The notes beneath the pieces were generated by a model that did no database searches, was not told the DNA's origin, and was given only the letters and a program-made list of their open reading frames with translations. Positions 12,270 to 24,400 of a DNA stretch of 64,000 nt are shown piece after piece. How positions within the stretch are numbered: position 1 is the stretch's first letter; every line of letters starts with the position of its first letter. The DNA is taken from the NCBI GenBank assembly GCA_948567375.1, contig OX419756.1:74378552-74442551 (forward strand), read 5' to 3'. The stretch comes from Lunularia cruciata (taxonomy: Eukaryota > Streptophyta > Marchantiopsida > Lunulariales > Lunulariaceae). A program made the position numbers and the translations under genes.

Positions 12270-12610
12270 TTAGGGTTTTACCTGTAGCGGAGCAAAAAGG
12301 CGGAAGTCAGTGATGTCTTCCGCTAGTGTCCCTTCCTTTGGGAGGTGGAGATGATGAACCTGAGCCCTTCTTCCAGCCAGTTTGAGTGATAATTCCAGGT
12401 CAGGTTTGATTTCCTTCTTCACTTCATCAAACGGGCTGAATACGAACAGGAAGATAGATGGTTGTTGCGCTTGCTGGATCAACAAGTCCTGGAGTGGTCA
12501 ATAGACGTGCTGGCCAGCCATATCCCATGTGTCAATTTTGCATTTCCTTATCACTTTTCAGCAACTCAACGTCAATCACTTTTGTTCTCCACAACGCGTC
12601 CCGTATCTTT
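12270..12610 (-). pseudogene. Roc (Ras-of-complex) GTPase domain remnant of a Roco-type gene
   Basis: Read on the minus strand from about 12610, the translation gives VELLKSDKEMQ, then after a one-base frame change DTWDMAGQHVY, which is the G3 (DxxGQ) motif of Roc/Ras-like GTPases. It is followed by SIFLFVFSPFDEV (the beta strand after switch II) and, in a shifted frame, WLEEGLRFIIS, resembling the YWLRFIxS segment of plant and moss Roco proteins. An in-frame TGA follows HVY. The last open codons run into CAG|GTAAAACCC, a plausible splice donor. I could not find the P-loop upstream nor a NKxD/THxD motif downstream, so only the middle of the domain is present. Roco proteins normally carry Roc plus COR with repeats. 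The frame breaks mark it as a pseudogene. An alternative is another small-GTPase-like family. Confidence 0.5.
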
Positions 12611-13005
12611 TTTCCCAACTTGGATTCGTTGTGAATTGTTCGCATCATCTTCTCCCTCGGTTGTGAGAACAATGATTGTGATAGCCGCCGAGTGTATTAG
12701 CAAAGGTGTCAAACCAAAGCCTAGGGAATAACACAGGGCAGAGTCAAATTCTTTAAGTTCCATGGAAGTCATTCATAATTTAATTTTCCTGGGAATGAGA
12801 AAATCTTCCATGTGATATTATGTTAGAGTCAGGTCACAGTTCCTCACCAACTGCAAGAGATTTGGGTAGCTTGATTTGACAGACCGACAGTAGAGGTGAT
12901 TGCATCCCCGTTTAGTCCCGCCATGTCCCCATATGAGTCACATTTAGCTGACACAGTCTCCCAGTACCAGCGAGCTGCGAAACAAAAGAATTTCAACGAA
13001 GCTCT

Positions 13006-15013
13006 CGTCACAACTGACTGTGGATGATCGTGAAGTGCTGAGAATACAGACGAATATTTCGAACAAAAACGAAATGTCGTTCTTGGTATGCGCAGTCCTT
13101 CACTTCAGATCTAGAGATGAATCTCTTCTGGATCGGCAATATCTACTTCTTAGAAAGAAGGATGAGTGGGATATCTCCACAGCGGCCAGTCCGATGCCCT
13201 ATCAAGCTATCACACTATCGAGGTGACTTACAAATCGGGGAACATGAGATCCACAAATATAGCTCACCAAGGAGGACAAGAAACACTACTTCAATGCTGC
13301 TGACCATGAAAACTTCTGCGGTAGTTACATCGGATCATGCGAAAAGAGATCCACCACCGATACATGAGTTGCTTTATGTGCGTATTATGTATATTCTGTG
13401 CATTGAGCAGGTGTGTTGCGAGTGGGGACCTGATGACGGAAATCATGCGTATGAAAATATATTCGCTGTAGCTCAAAACATAGTATCCATGTCATTGAGC
13501 TCGATTCCTGTTCCCAGAGTCGTCCATATCCAGCTGGAGTAAGACTTTGGTGCAGATCAGGTACCAGTGTCACGCTTCGTGAATATACCATCGTATGCAG
13601 ATTCCACCCTGGATAGAAACGGAACCCCAGCTTTCCCCATTCTTGGCTTGTTATGGTCTTGCTTGGAGTTAGGATCTTGTGTGGAACTTTATACTGGCTA
13701 TACACGAAGTGATGGATGGCAAGTTTGTTCTCGTAAGGCAGGATGACATTTTAGTACAAATCCCATTTATGTCTTCTAATGTTTATGTCCTGAGAAAAGC
13801 TACCTTGATACGTAAGACACCTTCTGTTTGATAGAATGGCAGCAGGTGATGAGGTGATCAACAGGACACACGTAGAGTAGATTTATGACTCCTGCATGCC
13901 ATGAGTTTATATGAATTATATGATTGTAGTTGGAGAGCCACTGATCATAATAGCTTCACTTGCACTTGCTTAGTAGTACGAGTAACCTTTGCAGAGAGGG
14001 AGATTGGAGTACTTTCTCTAATATATAAACGCAGAGAGTGAAGTATGGGAACAAGTGCTGAACACGGATCTCATGCCTAAGTATTCGAATACGTTGTTGA
14101 CTTAAGAACAGAGTGCGCTAACAGGTAGTTGGATCGTCTTTGGGGATTCTGAAACTATGTTCCTATTTTAAAATCGTACATCTTCAACTTTCTGCCTTTT
14201 GTGTGTGGCATCATGAACTAGACCGGTTCGGTTATCAAATAGTACTACCAGTTCGATCCAGTCATTTTTGTGTGGCATTTTGACCCTCTTTAGCTTGAAG
14301 GAGTAACATTCCTAGGCTTTTTTACCACCTCATAACCACTGCTCAATTACCTCACCTACTATATGCTACACCTCAAGAGCAACACAATTTCCTACATTAC
14401 CACCAAAAAGAGAAAGAAAACAGAAAAGAGGATGGTTCATCTAGTGAAATTTGTTGAATCGTTCTTAACTGTGTTTCTTTCTAACCAATAACTCATTACT
14501 TTTAGCCATCTTTGAGCCTTTCAAGTTGACTACATTTCAAATCAATCTACAAATTTGGGTCATGAGATTAGTGGAAGATGTACCCTGGATAGAGTCTCAG
14601 GAAGATACCTCATCACTGGAACGGACATTGGGCACTAGGTTGTTGTGATGCTAATCGTTGCTTGCGTTGTGGTCTCGCTTCTCCCAATTGCATGAAATGC
14701 TGATCGACTTTCCAGCGGATTTGTGACCTTGAAGATTAGCCTGACTGCCGAGCTTTCCGTGTTCATCTTTGAGTTGTCGGGATTGGTCAGCTTGGAGTAC
14801 TCTGTCCTGGTCATTGTTCTAGGGGTAGTTCATAAGCAGGTTGCTTCGTTAGTTCCGATGGCGTCAGGAGAGCAACTCGCTTCAGGTGAAGATGGCCGTA
14901 ATGTCCCGCCATTGAAGGCAGTAGATTTCTGGCAATAGAAGATGAATGCAAAAGTTTGATTGCAAATTCGACGTGTCACTCTGTTCAGTTTTTGGGAGAG
15001 GAAATTTACTCGT
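13006..15013 (+). repeat. Segmental repeat Y', copy 2 (paralogue of 2636-5181)
   Basis: It is the less decayed copy of repeat Y. It keeps more CG dinucleotides, has no LINE insertion (empty site near 13984-14000) and has a single copy of the 110-bp unit. It also contains about 40 bp at 14.80-14.84 kb that copy 1 lacks. A 141-codon plus frame (13117-13542) and a 106-codon minus frame (13385-13705) overlap. Copy 1 keeps shorter versions of both, so frame conservation does not favour either strand. I recognise neither product. Confidence 0.65.
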
Positions 15014-16344
15014 TCAGAGCGCTGCCGAAAATCAACTTCTTCATTTATGTCATTATTTGCTTTCAAGTGAGTGAATTCGTTTGCTGCAGAGAGTGTCGTT
15101 GGTCAGGTCGCGGATGGCACCGCTGGTTCGAGTATGTTGAAACGGAGGAGTAGAATTTGCCGAGTGCTCCTTTTGCGTCGATTTCAGCGGCATTCTCTTG
15201 TGGCCGAAAGAAACCCACTTCTTTCTTTGCACGAAGTAAACCGCTTCCCGGAGCTCGTCAAACAAAGGCAGTCTTTTCACCGTTTAAAAGGAATACTTCG
15301 AGAAAGAACTGTTTGCAGTGACTGTCTATGCAGGATATATTTACATTGTTCATACTTGAACTGAGCCTCTGCACTTTCTATTTTCTGGTCCTGGTTCTAC
15401 ATGGTTGGTTGAAACTGTTGTTCACCTTTGAAGTCTTGTATCTATTTTCATCTACTAAAAGGTTCAGGTTACGCACAGAAACAAGATTCATCTCAGTGAA
15501 AGCTTTTACTTCCCTGCTCATCCTCTTGTAGCAGGGAACATCACTAGCATCGAAGAAAGTTGAATACCATAGCGTCCGACGGATTGCTGGGAATGGCCGC
15601 TGCGTGTTTCGGTCTCTTGTAAGGACTCAGACTTTGTCAAGATCCACTTTAAGGACAGGATTTATGCTTCTTAGATGATGAAGAGGTAGTCCTTGAGTAC
15701 GAGTAATGGTTACTCTCCACCCCCGGTTTTGGGGGGGTATAGTTCATCATCAGATTTTTGTGTGTTCATGGGGTTGGGGATCTCCCATTTTACGAACTGC
15801 TTCCGCTCTCACTACATATACCCCCTACCATCAGAGTCCAGATTCCAGCAGATATTTGTGAGGTGGTTTTGGGCCGATCATTCATATCCGTCCAGCACCG
15901 GTGATCTCTGTGAATTGGAAATCTGCACTAGCTATGTTGTTAATATTTTCTCACTCAGTGCTTGACAAGCAGTATGTTTACGCCTTACAGAATCCTATAA
16001 CATAATAATTATTGAGCACACATGGTCTAGTCTACTTTTTCTCCTGCTCATTATTTTGTTTTGGTATCCGTTTACAATACTGCCCTCGATGTATGCCATT
16101 AAGGAGCCTGTAGGTAAGTCACCCTTTGTATTGACGTGAGTTGGATCATGTCTTGTTTCACTCCGTTTCCAATGTATGTTTGGTTGCAATACCTACGTAC
16201 AGACATCTGAGAAAGATAAAGGGAAATTTCTTCTAAACTCCAATAGATTGGAAAAATAGATTCAAGCACGCGCAATGAATTCTTGATTGGGTCAAACCTA
16301 CGGCTTCCCGATAAGCAATGGTTGTCGAGCTCTCAGAAAGGGCA
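15014..16344. other. No gene recognised
   Basis: Short frames (up to 97 codons, 15071-15364 plus) lack any motif I know. The sequence is less A+T rich than its surroundings up to about 15.35 kb. Nothing else is supportable. Confidence 0.45.
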
Positions 16345-16515
16345 TGAGAACTGTTTTTCCTACACCAGCTCCTCCAAATAATCCAATCTTGCCTCCACGA
16401 CGGTAAGGAGCTAAAAGATCTACTACTTTAATTCCTGTTTCAAAAATAGATAATTTTGTATCTAATTGAGTAAAGGCAGGAGCAGATCTGTGAATTGGAA
16501 ATGTTGTAGGTCTTC
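16345..16515 (-). pseudogene. atpB: Nuclear-integrated plastid fragment: atpB (ATP synthase CF1 beta subunit)
   Basis: The minus strand translates without interruption to the nucleotide-binding region of plastid ATP synthase beta: TFPIHRSAP, then [16 protein letters not shown], then [15 protein letters not shown], then [12 protein letters not shown], which includes the complete Walker A loop GGAGVGKT. Homology stops abruptly at both ends (after the VL of the Walker loop and just before the TFP segment), leaving only about 55 codons of a protein of roughly 490 residues. This is a plastid-DNA insertion (NUPT), not a functional gene. The lack of any stop or frameshift suggests a fairly recent transfer. 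The residue choice PAFTQL and TFPIHRS argues for a seed-free plant. Confidence 0.9.
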
Positions 16516-19500
16516 AATGGAACAGAGCAGGAGTTTGAATGGAAGAAGATACCACATTGTATAGTACTGAGGCAGATATCTGAAGTCCAGTCAGGATAAA
16601 AAGTACCAACTGTAGTGCCCAGGAAAACGGATGTTTGTTCATTTCTGAAGCTATCACCAAATTGAACGTAGTATGGACCTAGCGGAAAGTAATTTCCGAT
16701 TTATAAAATCAAATATAGAGCGAAAGTTAATTCAGTTAAACCAACAACCTCGATAGTTTCGTTCTCCGATATATTGATCAGCATTCCGTCCATTTCTTGT
16801 TGCAGGACTCTGATTGATATTTTCCTTTGTTTGGGAAACGATACTATGTTTTAAGTTACGAGGTGCTGTGGAGCTGGAACTGTGAATGTTGTTTAGAGGG
16901 ATAGATGATTAGGCTAGAAAACAGCCAGTCGCGTTTCTCGATTTGGAGTTCATGCCATGCTGACACTGTCTTTCATCCTTGTATAAACAGATGAACTCGG
17001 GATGGCAGGGATGGACACTATCTTTAGGTCTGACCAATGGGTAAACAAGTACAAAGATGATCGGGATAACAGCCGAAGAATCACTTAAACGGAAATTTGT
17101 TTCTGCAACAGTGGGTCTAGTTTACTCAACTTATTGTGTATTGTCTTTTTGTTAAGGCGCAGGTGAAGTGAAGGTCCTTGTATATTGCAATCCATGGACT
17201 CTAATGCTGACGATGGATATTTAAGTTTGTAGTCATATCTTATGTGAACTCGAGGTGGCATCAAATAAGTAACTGGTTTTGTGTTTCTCAATACAAATAC
17301 TGTCAATGAACGACTAGCCCAAGTTTGTGGAGATTCGAACTTCTGGTGAGCATCGCGGCTTATTACTTTCCAACCTAGTCATGGATACCAATGAGACTAA
17401 ATAGAGTCAGGAAGGTGATGCAAGGTGATGGTTTATCTTGTAATCCTTACTACGAACAATGAATTACGCGAATTACCCGAGCTAGCACCGACGAATGCTT
17501 TTCTTGATCTACTTAGCATTGGTGCTTCTCAAAGAAGAGGGACTTCGAAGAAATTCACCGGGTTGAAAAATGGTTCTAGAAGGCTTAAGTCATAACCAAT
17601 CTTCGTCTCCGTGTGCTTTCTAGGATGTGCTTTCAACCAATCAATCATTGTGGACATACCCGAAGCATAAGTATTTATATTTACGGGCTCTATCATTGTT
17701 GCATTCTTTGCAGTTCATTTCAGTCGGAAACTTAAAAGTTTTAATTATCATTCTTGTGCATAGGTCCAGTGAAAACTGAGTATTATAAAAATAAAGATTG
17801 TTAGACGAATAGATCTTTGATTGTTTTTGGATGTAATCGATTATTGTTTAAGTATCCAAAAGCGGGCCAAGTTAGTGTGGCATAGTCTGTTCAACTATTG
17901 ATACTGTTTATGTACTTTCATGCCTACCATTTGGAGTTGTGCTAAAGCGCTTCAAAGCCACTGGTCCATCCATATTCTCGAGGTCAACGAGTTTTATCAT
18001 CGAGGAAACTTATAGAATTTAATGTTCGAAATCTGACGGGCTAAACAAGGAGGAAGGAGAGGAGGTGGTCATTACGTCCCTGATCGGAGAGTATGGTAGT
18101 GGATCTAGGAAACCAAGGAAGGATAGAAAGGCACGGAAGCCCGTGAGATTACTGTATCATCGTATTGTCACTAAACGCTTCACATAGATTGAGAGTGACA
18201 ACTTCCACCACAAAATATTTACGGAGCTGAAGATTTCTTACCACTCTGAATTCGTGTCGACATGCAGATTTTAGCATGAATAAGGGAAAGCCACTAAGTA
18301 CCTTGCCTGATTCCAACCCGTGAAAGCTACCCATATAGTAATGTTAGTGAAGCCATTTAATATACTATAGCCTATAGGGACCTGATCCGCTGAGCGGTTT
18401 CAGTTGGAACAAAAAAGTCAAATCCAATGCTTTTGCTCACCGTCATTTTACACTGACAGTGGTGGTGGGTATAACTGTTTCCCGAAGCTCGATCAGGTTT
18501 TACTTATATCATGAGGGATGTTGAAAAGAGGTATACAGACCTAATCAGCTCAACGATTTCAATTGGAACAAAGAACTCAAATTATGAGTCCGATGCAGTC
18601 GCTCATCGTCACTTTCGTCTGACTGGGTGGTGGGTATATAACTGTTTCCGTAGCTCGAACAGGTTCTACTGATCTCACAAGGGACGTTGAAAAGAGGTAT
18701 GCATGATCAGTATGTGGACGCCCTGACACAAAAACTTATGCTGAAAGAATGCTCAGAAAGACCTGCCAACATACGAGTTCCAAAGATTAACAAGGTAAAA
18801 GCCGGAGGGAGGTGTAGGCGTGGATGTATGTAAACAGGAAAAGTGATCCTACCGACGGCAGAGGATACTTGACACAATTAATCACTTACGCAACCCTCTT
18901 GATGAAAATGTTGTCCTTCTTTGTATCAGAAAAAGACGATAAATAAATAATCCTCGCTGGTGCATCACTACTATCTATTTGTGGTTACTGCAAACCTTGC
19001 AAAGAGAGCAATGACCTTGAGAGGATTTTCTAAGCATTCAGTTGTAGAGCACTTTCCTAATTTAAGCATTGTCTGAGGAAATGTATATATTGTGAAGTCC
19101 ACTGTTTGGGTCCGTGTTAATCGGACTAACATCGGGGTTGTCGGTCATCACCTTTTCCGTTTGCAAGTACATGTGATCACAGCTCGGTAAACTTTGTTAG
19201 GAAAGAAATTGAACGATTTGTGCTTACAACCTCAAGGAAATAAACCGCTGAGTATGACCTTCCTCGACATCTGGCTGTGCTTTCTTGACAATCATACTCT
19301 GAAGCAAGTACTTTCCAGATGGACCGTCTGATCAGATACACCCCCACAATACACTGTACAAAATCAGTCTCCTGGCAGCTTCAACATCTTTAATTCCCTT
19401 CGATGTGGAATATCATCGACAGTAACCTGTCTGTATTTTCAATATGTATTCTATCACTGTTTTAAGCAGCATCAAATACAACCAGCAGCAATAACGTACG

Positions 19501-19705
19501 ATTCAATACTCAGTGTACGCCGGAATCTAAAGAAACAATCTGCGTACAAGTGCTGTCCCTCCCTCCTCCTCTTTAGTGGGGACATGTCTTTCGAGTGAAC
19601 GCAGCTTACGATCATCACCACCACGAATGAGAAAAGTGCACTTCCGCTTTAGAACATCTGCTTTCCACTAAAGACGCTTCTTGTCCTTAGAGGACTTGAG
19701 AGGTC
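16516..19705. other. No gene recognised
   Basis: Apart from the tandem doublet at 18.38-18.70 kb, this 3.2-kb interval holds only frames below 75 codons without known motifs. I see nothing supportable. Confidence 0.5.
18379..18702 (+). repeat. 159-bp tandem duplication
   Basis: Two adjacent units start at 18379 (gacctgatccgctgagcgg) and 18538 (gacctaatcagctcaacg) and both run through gggtggtgggtat-type sequence to gttgaaaagaggtat. They are about 80% identical, so the duplication is not recent. No coding frame or RNA motif that I recognise is shared. Confidence 0.75.
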
Positions 19706-21298
19706 TGGTTTAAGTTAGTATCATTTTAGCTTCAACACGTGTAGCATTAAGCAACACCAGAAATATTCAAAGACAAATGTTATAAACTTGATTCCAGCAT
19801 TTACCAAAACTAGAAATATTCAAAGATTAATAACTATATATTTGATTCCAACGGACTGATCAAAAGATTGAGTTGCTAAAAGGGGTGCTTTATCAAATCG
19901 CGTGCTTCAGTTGAGACTAATAGTATATGTTAGTGAATCAAGTCATGTCTTCCTTGAACATAGTAACTTGTTGTATAGCTATTTAATTGTTGAAGAGAAT
20001 AGATATAGAAATATTATGATCAATTGAGAAATATCCTAAAATTCTAACATACTCAACTGCAGTTGTATGAAGTTGCAACATCATTCAAGGAGGGAATATT
20101 CACATATCAAACAAAAATTAGAAGTAAATATGCCTTGCAACTTCATCTTTACTTACAACTCGTTCTCTCCCATGTGATAAATTAAAATAAAAAATTGATG
20201 AGAATAAAAGGTTCATGGCAAATTACGACCTATACAAAGAGTTTTATTTTCACGACGAGTTAAAACACATTCAAGAGGTCGAAGTATTCTTAGTAAACAC
20301 AATCCATTTTTTTCGGAGAATTTGACTAACATAAAATATGATTTTGTGGCAGATTAGAAGATAGTATTGTTTTCACTGCCGAACAATATATTTTGAGAAG
20401 CAGCCACATATGAAAAAAATTGATAATTCTGATAAAAATAAATAAATAGAATTTAATTTTTGTAGATGTAGAATCACGGACATTTTTTTCCATACATACA
20501 CTAATTTCAAATCGTATACTTTGACTTGTAAATGAATTGGACTGATTTTATTCTAAAACGTATCGAATGAAACTTTACAAAAGGAATATGCCGTAATACA
20601 AGTCTGTTCTAAAGATATATTGAATTAAACTCTGGAAGAAGTTTAAAGGTACCACACTAGATGACATGAAATATAATGAAATGGTTCCTTTTCAAAACGA
20701 GAGATTCTAAAAAGGATTATTTTAAATATTAATTATTTTATAAAATATTTTCATCATTTTTTATACAAAGAGCGGTGTAATAAGAGGTAATTTAAAAATG
20801 GGATATTTGGTGAAATTTATTCGTAGCTTTCTAATCATTCTCCACCTAGTGATAAACTGAAATTCAATGTTCCAGAATTTCCAAATTACTGACAACAAAC
20901 AGTTTTGAGATTCAGCCTTTTAAGTTTCAAAACACCCACAGAATACATAAAGAGTTTGACAAATGACAAGGACTCCAAGATCTTACCAGATAGACTTTCG
21001 TCAAGAATCGGAATAAGTAATCCTCTCTAGTTGTTATATTTCTAGGGTTAGCGAACGCTCAGATGCAAAATAAACAGAATTTCGACATCGCATAAAATAT
21101 CCAACAAAACATGTTGAAGTAGTCAAGCAGTACGTACGGTGGAAAATGTCCAGGAATACGAGAACTGAGGCGGAAGTTGTTACTCCACTCAGGTGAGCCA
21201 TTGACAGGAGTATGAGTCACTGCCATGGCTAGAGAAGCACTACGCATGAAAGGTGAACAGGCGAATTCAGTATGATAAAAGGTATAGTCTCCACGATA
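19706..21298 (+). repeat. Segmental repeat X', copy 2 (paralogue of 866-2540)
   Basis: It aligns with 866-2540 in the same orientation. It ends shortly before the LINE copy at 21.5 kb. A 143-codon minus-strand frame (21059-21490) covers its end but is broken in the other copy, so it is not supported as a gene. Confidence 0.7.
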
Positions 21299-21499
21299 AC
21301 CAAAAGATGAACTTGTGTGCCCCTCGTGTGACTCACTACGTGAAGGGAGGAGCTGCGGGGAGAGTGTGGAGACGGGAGAGGAGAGGGAGAGACGTGAGAC
21401 AATTTTGATAAAATCTGAGTGCTCTCTAGCATGTAGCCTTCGAGTGAATAGACGATTCTCTTCGTCTTTCAATTTCGGTTCCATTGGCACCTAGATTGA

Positions 21500-24400
21500 A
21501 GACTATGGAGAATGGTGTAGAAAGTTATGAAGTTTTTTAGCTTTTTTAGGGTTGAGAGTGATCATTATACATTGAGAGTGATGGGTTGTGAATTTTTATT
21601 TCTAATCTCTGGGTTTTCATGATTAAGTTCCATGGGAATTTAATTTGAAAATTTTGGAGATGGAAATTGAAAGTTATGAGAGTTTATAGATTTTAGGGTT
21701 GGGAGAGATTGTTTTCTTATGTGAGTTGGGATGTGAGGGGTTGTGGTTTTGCAGATATGGGGAGATATGGAGAGGAGTATCATGTGTTACTATCACTATT
21801 CTTGTGCTAGCAATGGCTACACTTTCCCATGTGGGGTCGCCTAGAGCGGGTCGGGATACACCATGCCCGGTGTGTCACCGACGCTTTACCTCGCAAGGGG
21901 TAAAGACCCATGTGGGAAGGATGCACAAGGACTATGATTGGACCACTTGGGATGCTCACGTGAGACGAGCGACCACATCGACAGCAGTGACACTCGGGAT
22001 TACGCACGCTTCTTCTATACCTTCGTTGATCGTTCCAGGGATACCGATCGAGTCGTGGGAGTGGTTAGCTTCTCAGGCGGGTTGCATTTTGGGGTTATTT
22101 GAGACTAGTTTTCCATGTCCACGTCTATTCCATAGGCTACCCCGCACACTCCATGATGAGGCTAGACAGGCTTTTCGCCTACCACTGGATCGTTTGGCAC
22201 GTGATCCCTTGGACGAGTTAGCGTGGTTCCTATTCCTCCTACTCCCTCGATGGTGTCTTCGTTATGCTAGAGGAGGACGTGCGGGGCATAGAGAGGTGGC
22301 GGCTAGATTTCGTCGATTCCGAGCGGGGGATTGGGCAGTCCTTCAGGAGGAGTCTGTTAGGGCTACATGATTTAGGAGACAGACATCGCCACAGGATACC
22401 ACAGATTCCACTCGATTACGACGATGTAGGACATTGGGTCAGGCGGGAGAGTTTAGTAGAGCAGCACGAGCGCTACACCCTTTGTCTATAGCGAGTCCTT
22501 CTGATGAGACCATCTCTTCCCTACGCTCATTGCATCCTATAGCAGTAGAGGGACTACCACTAGAGGTCTTAGATTATCAGCCTGAGCAGCCTTTATGTCT
22601 TGATAGGTCACTATTTGCACAAGCTTTGTGCACTGCCCCTCGCCTTTCCTCAAGAGGCTTGTCAGGGATGGTTTATGAGCACCTTAGAGATTGCTTCCAG
22701 GCAGATGATCCTTCTAGTGGTTTTACCGAGTTGTTTCAGGTGGCTGCAGTAGTAGCGAGAGGAGATATTCCTATGTTGGTTAGTCGGGTCTTAGGTGCTA
22801 GTCGACTTCTTGCGATCGAGAAGGACACGGGAGGCATTAGACCGATTGCTATTGGAGAGATCTTTTTGCGTTTGGTCAGTCGAACCATTGTCCTTCAGCA
22901 TCGTTCTCACTTTCGACAACACCTTAGTCCACATCAATTTGGAGTAGCTACACCTGGAGGATGCGAGGCTATATCTCTAGGCATTAGAGCACTCCTAGAT
23001 ATCCATCCGAAGTGGGTCGTCCTACAGGTGGATGTTGAGAACGCTTTTAATAGCGTCTCACGTGCATCCATCTTTAGAGAGCTTAGGGAGGCTGGTGGAT
23101 CCTTGGCGAGTATCATTCCTTTTGTGCGGTCTTTTTATGGCTCTCCTGCTTCCCTTTACTACCAGCATGGTGGTTCACAGGAGGGAGTCACCGTCTTGGA
23201 GTCAGCTGTTGGTACACGTCAGGGAGATCCTTTGGGGGGGCCTTTATTTGCCATGGCTCACTTTAGAGCTCTCCTGTCTACTACTTTGGCCATGCCAGGT
23301 TGTGTATTTCCATAGTTGGCAGATGATACACACATTGTAGGCCCTGTAGATCAGATTAGGCAGGCCTTTGACTACTTGACTACCGAGCTACATCTAGTAG
23401 GCTTGAGAGTCAAGGTGTCAAAGTGTAGGGCATGGTCCCCTTTAGGTATCCCTCCTCACCTTGAGCTTCCAGAGGGGTGTATCACATCCACAGAGGGACT
23501 TCGTGTTCTTGGAGTGCCAGTAGGATCGGAGGATTTTGTCACACGCTTCTTGGACGCTGCCCTTGCAGAGGATGTTCTCCATGTGGATGACCTTCCATTA
23601 CTAGGAGATCCGCAGGTGGCATTTGGTATACTCTTCAAGTATTGCTCGTCGACCATCCTACCTCATCCGTACAGTTCCTCCCTCACCATCCTTCCTATCA
23701 CGTCTGAGAGCATTTGATAGGAGGATTATGGGAGTCTTTGGTGATATTATTGGACCAGGGACTTTTGAGTGTGTGACAGGGGATTTGGCACGTAGACAGA
23801 CGGCTCTACCGATCTCATGTGGTGGGGTTGGCTTGCTTTCTATGGAGGAGATGGCACCTATAGCGTTTTTGGGTAGTTGGGCTCTCTCGGCACCCCTACT
23901 TGCCTCTCGTTTTGTGGTTGCTGATAGGCCGGTTTTGGAGACTTATGTGACAGAGGTGGAGGGAGGATCCTTTTCTCTCCAGGTGTTATTGCAGCAGACG
24001 AGAGATAGTCTATCTCCACGAGCACGAGAGGGTTTTCCACCGTTTGCTTCACTATCGTCAGATTGGACTAGAGGTCTACAGTCTTCCTTGATGGAGCGAC
24101 AATGTGAGCATACGCTACATTCTCTCTTAGTTGACTCGTCCATTCCTCAGGCTACTAGAGCACGTCTACGCTCTTGCTCCGGCAAGGGTGCAGGCTCGTG
24201 GATCCTAGCTCGACCATGCATTAGGGCTTTCCGACTCGCACCGGCTACTTTCTCTACAGCGATGAGGTTTCGCCTAGGTTTGGTCCACCCATCTGCATCT
24301 TCACTACTCACTTGTGAGTGTGGTTCTACACTAGATGCAGCGGCGGTCCACATGACACGGTGTCCTTTTGGAGGACAGAGGATAGCTACCCATGATGCCA

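Noticed and set aside
18379-18702. Tandem doublet as a possible pair of snoRNA genes
   Set aside because: No convincing C/D boxes or H/ACA boxes at fitting distances in both units.
21059-21490. 143-codon minus-strand frame starting MPMEPKLKDEEN
   Set aside because: Its second half lies in repeat X', and the paralogous copy at 2.3-2.5 kb breaks the frame. No domain is recognised.
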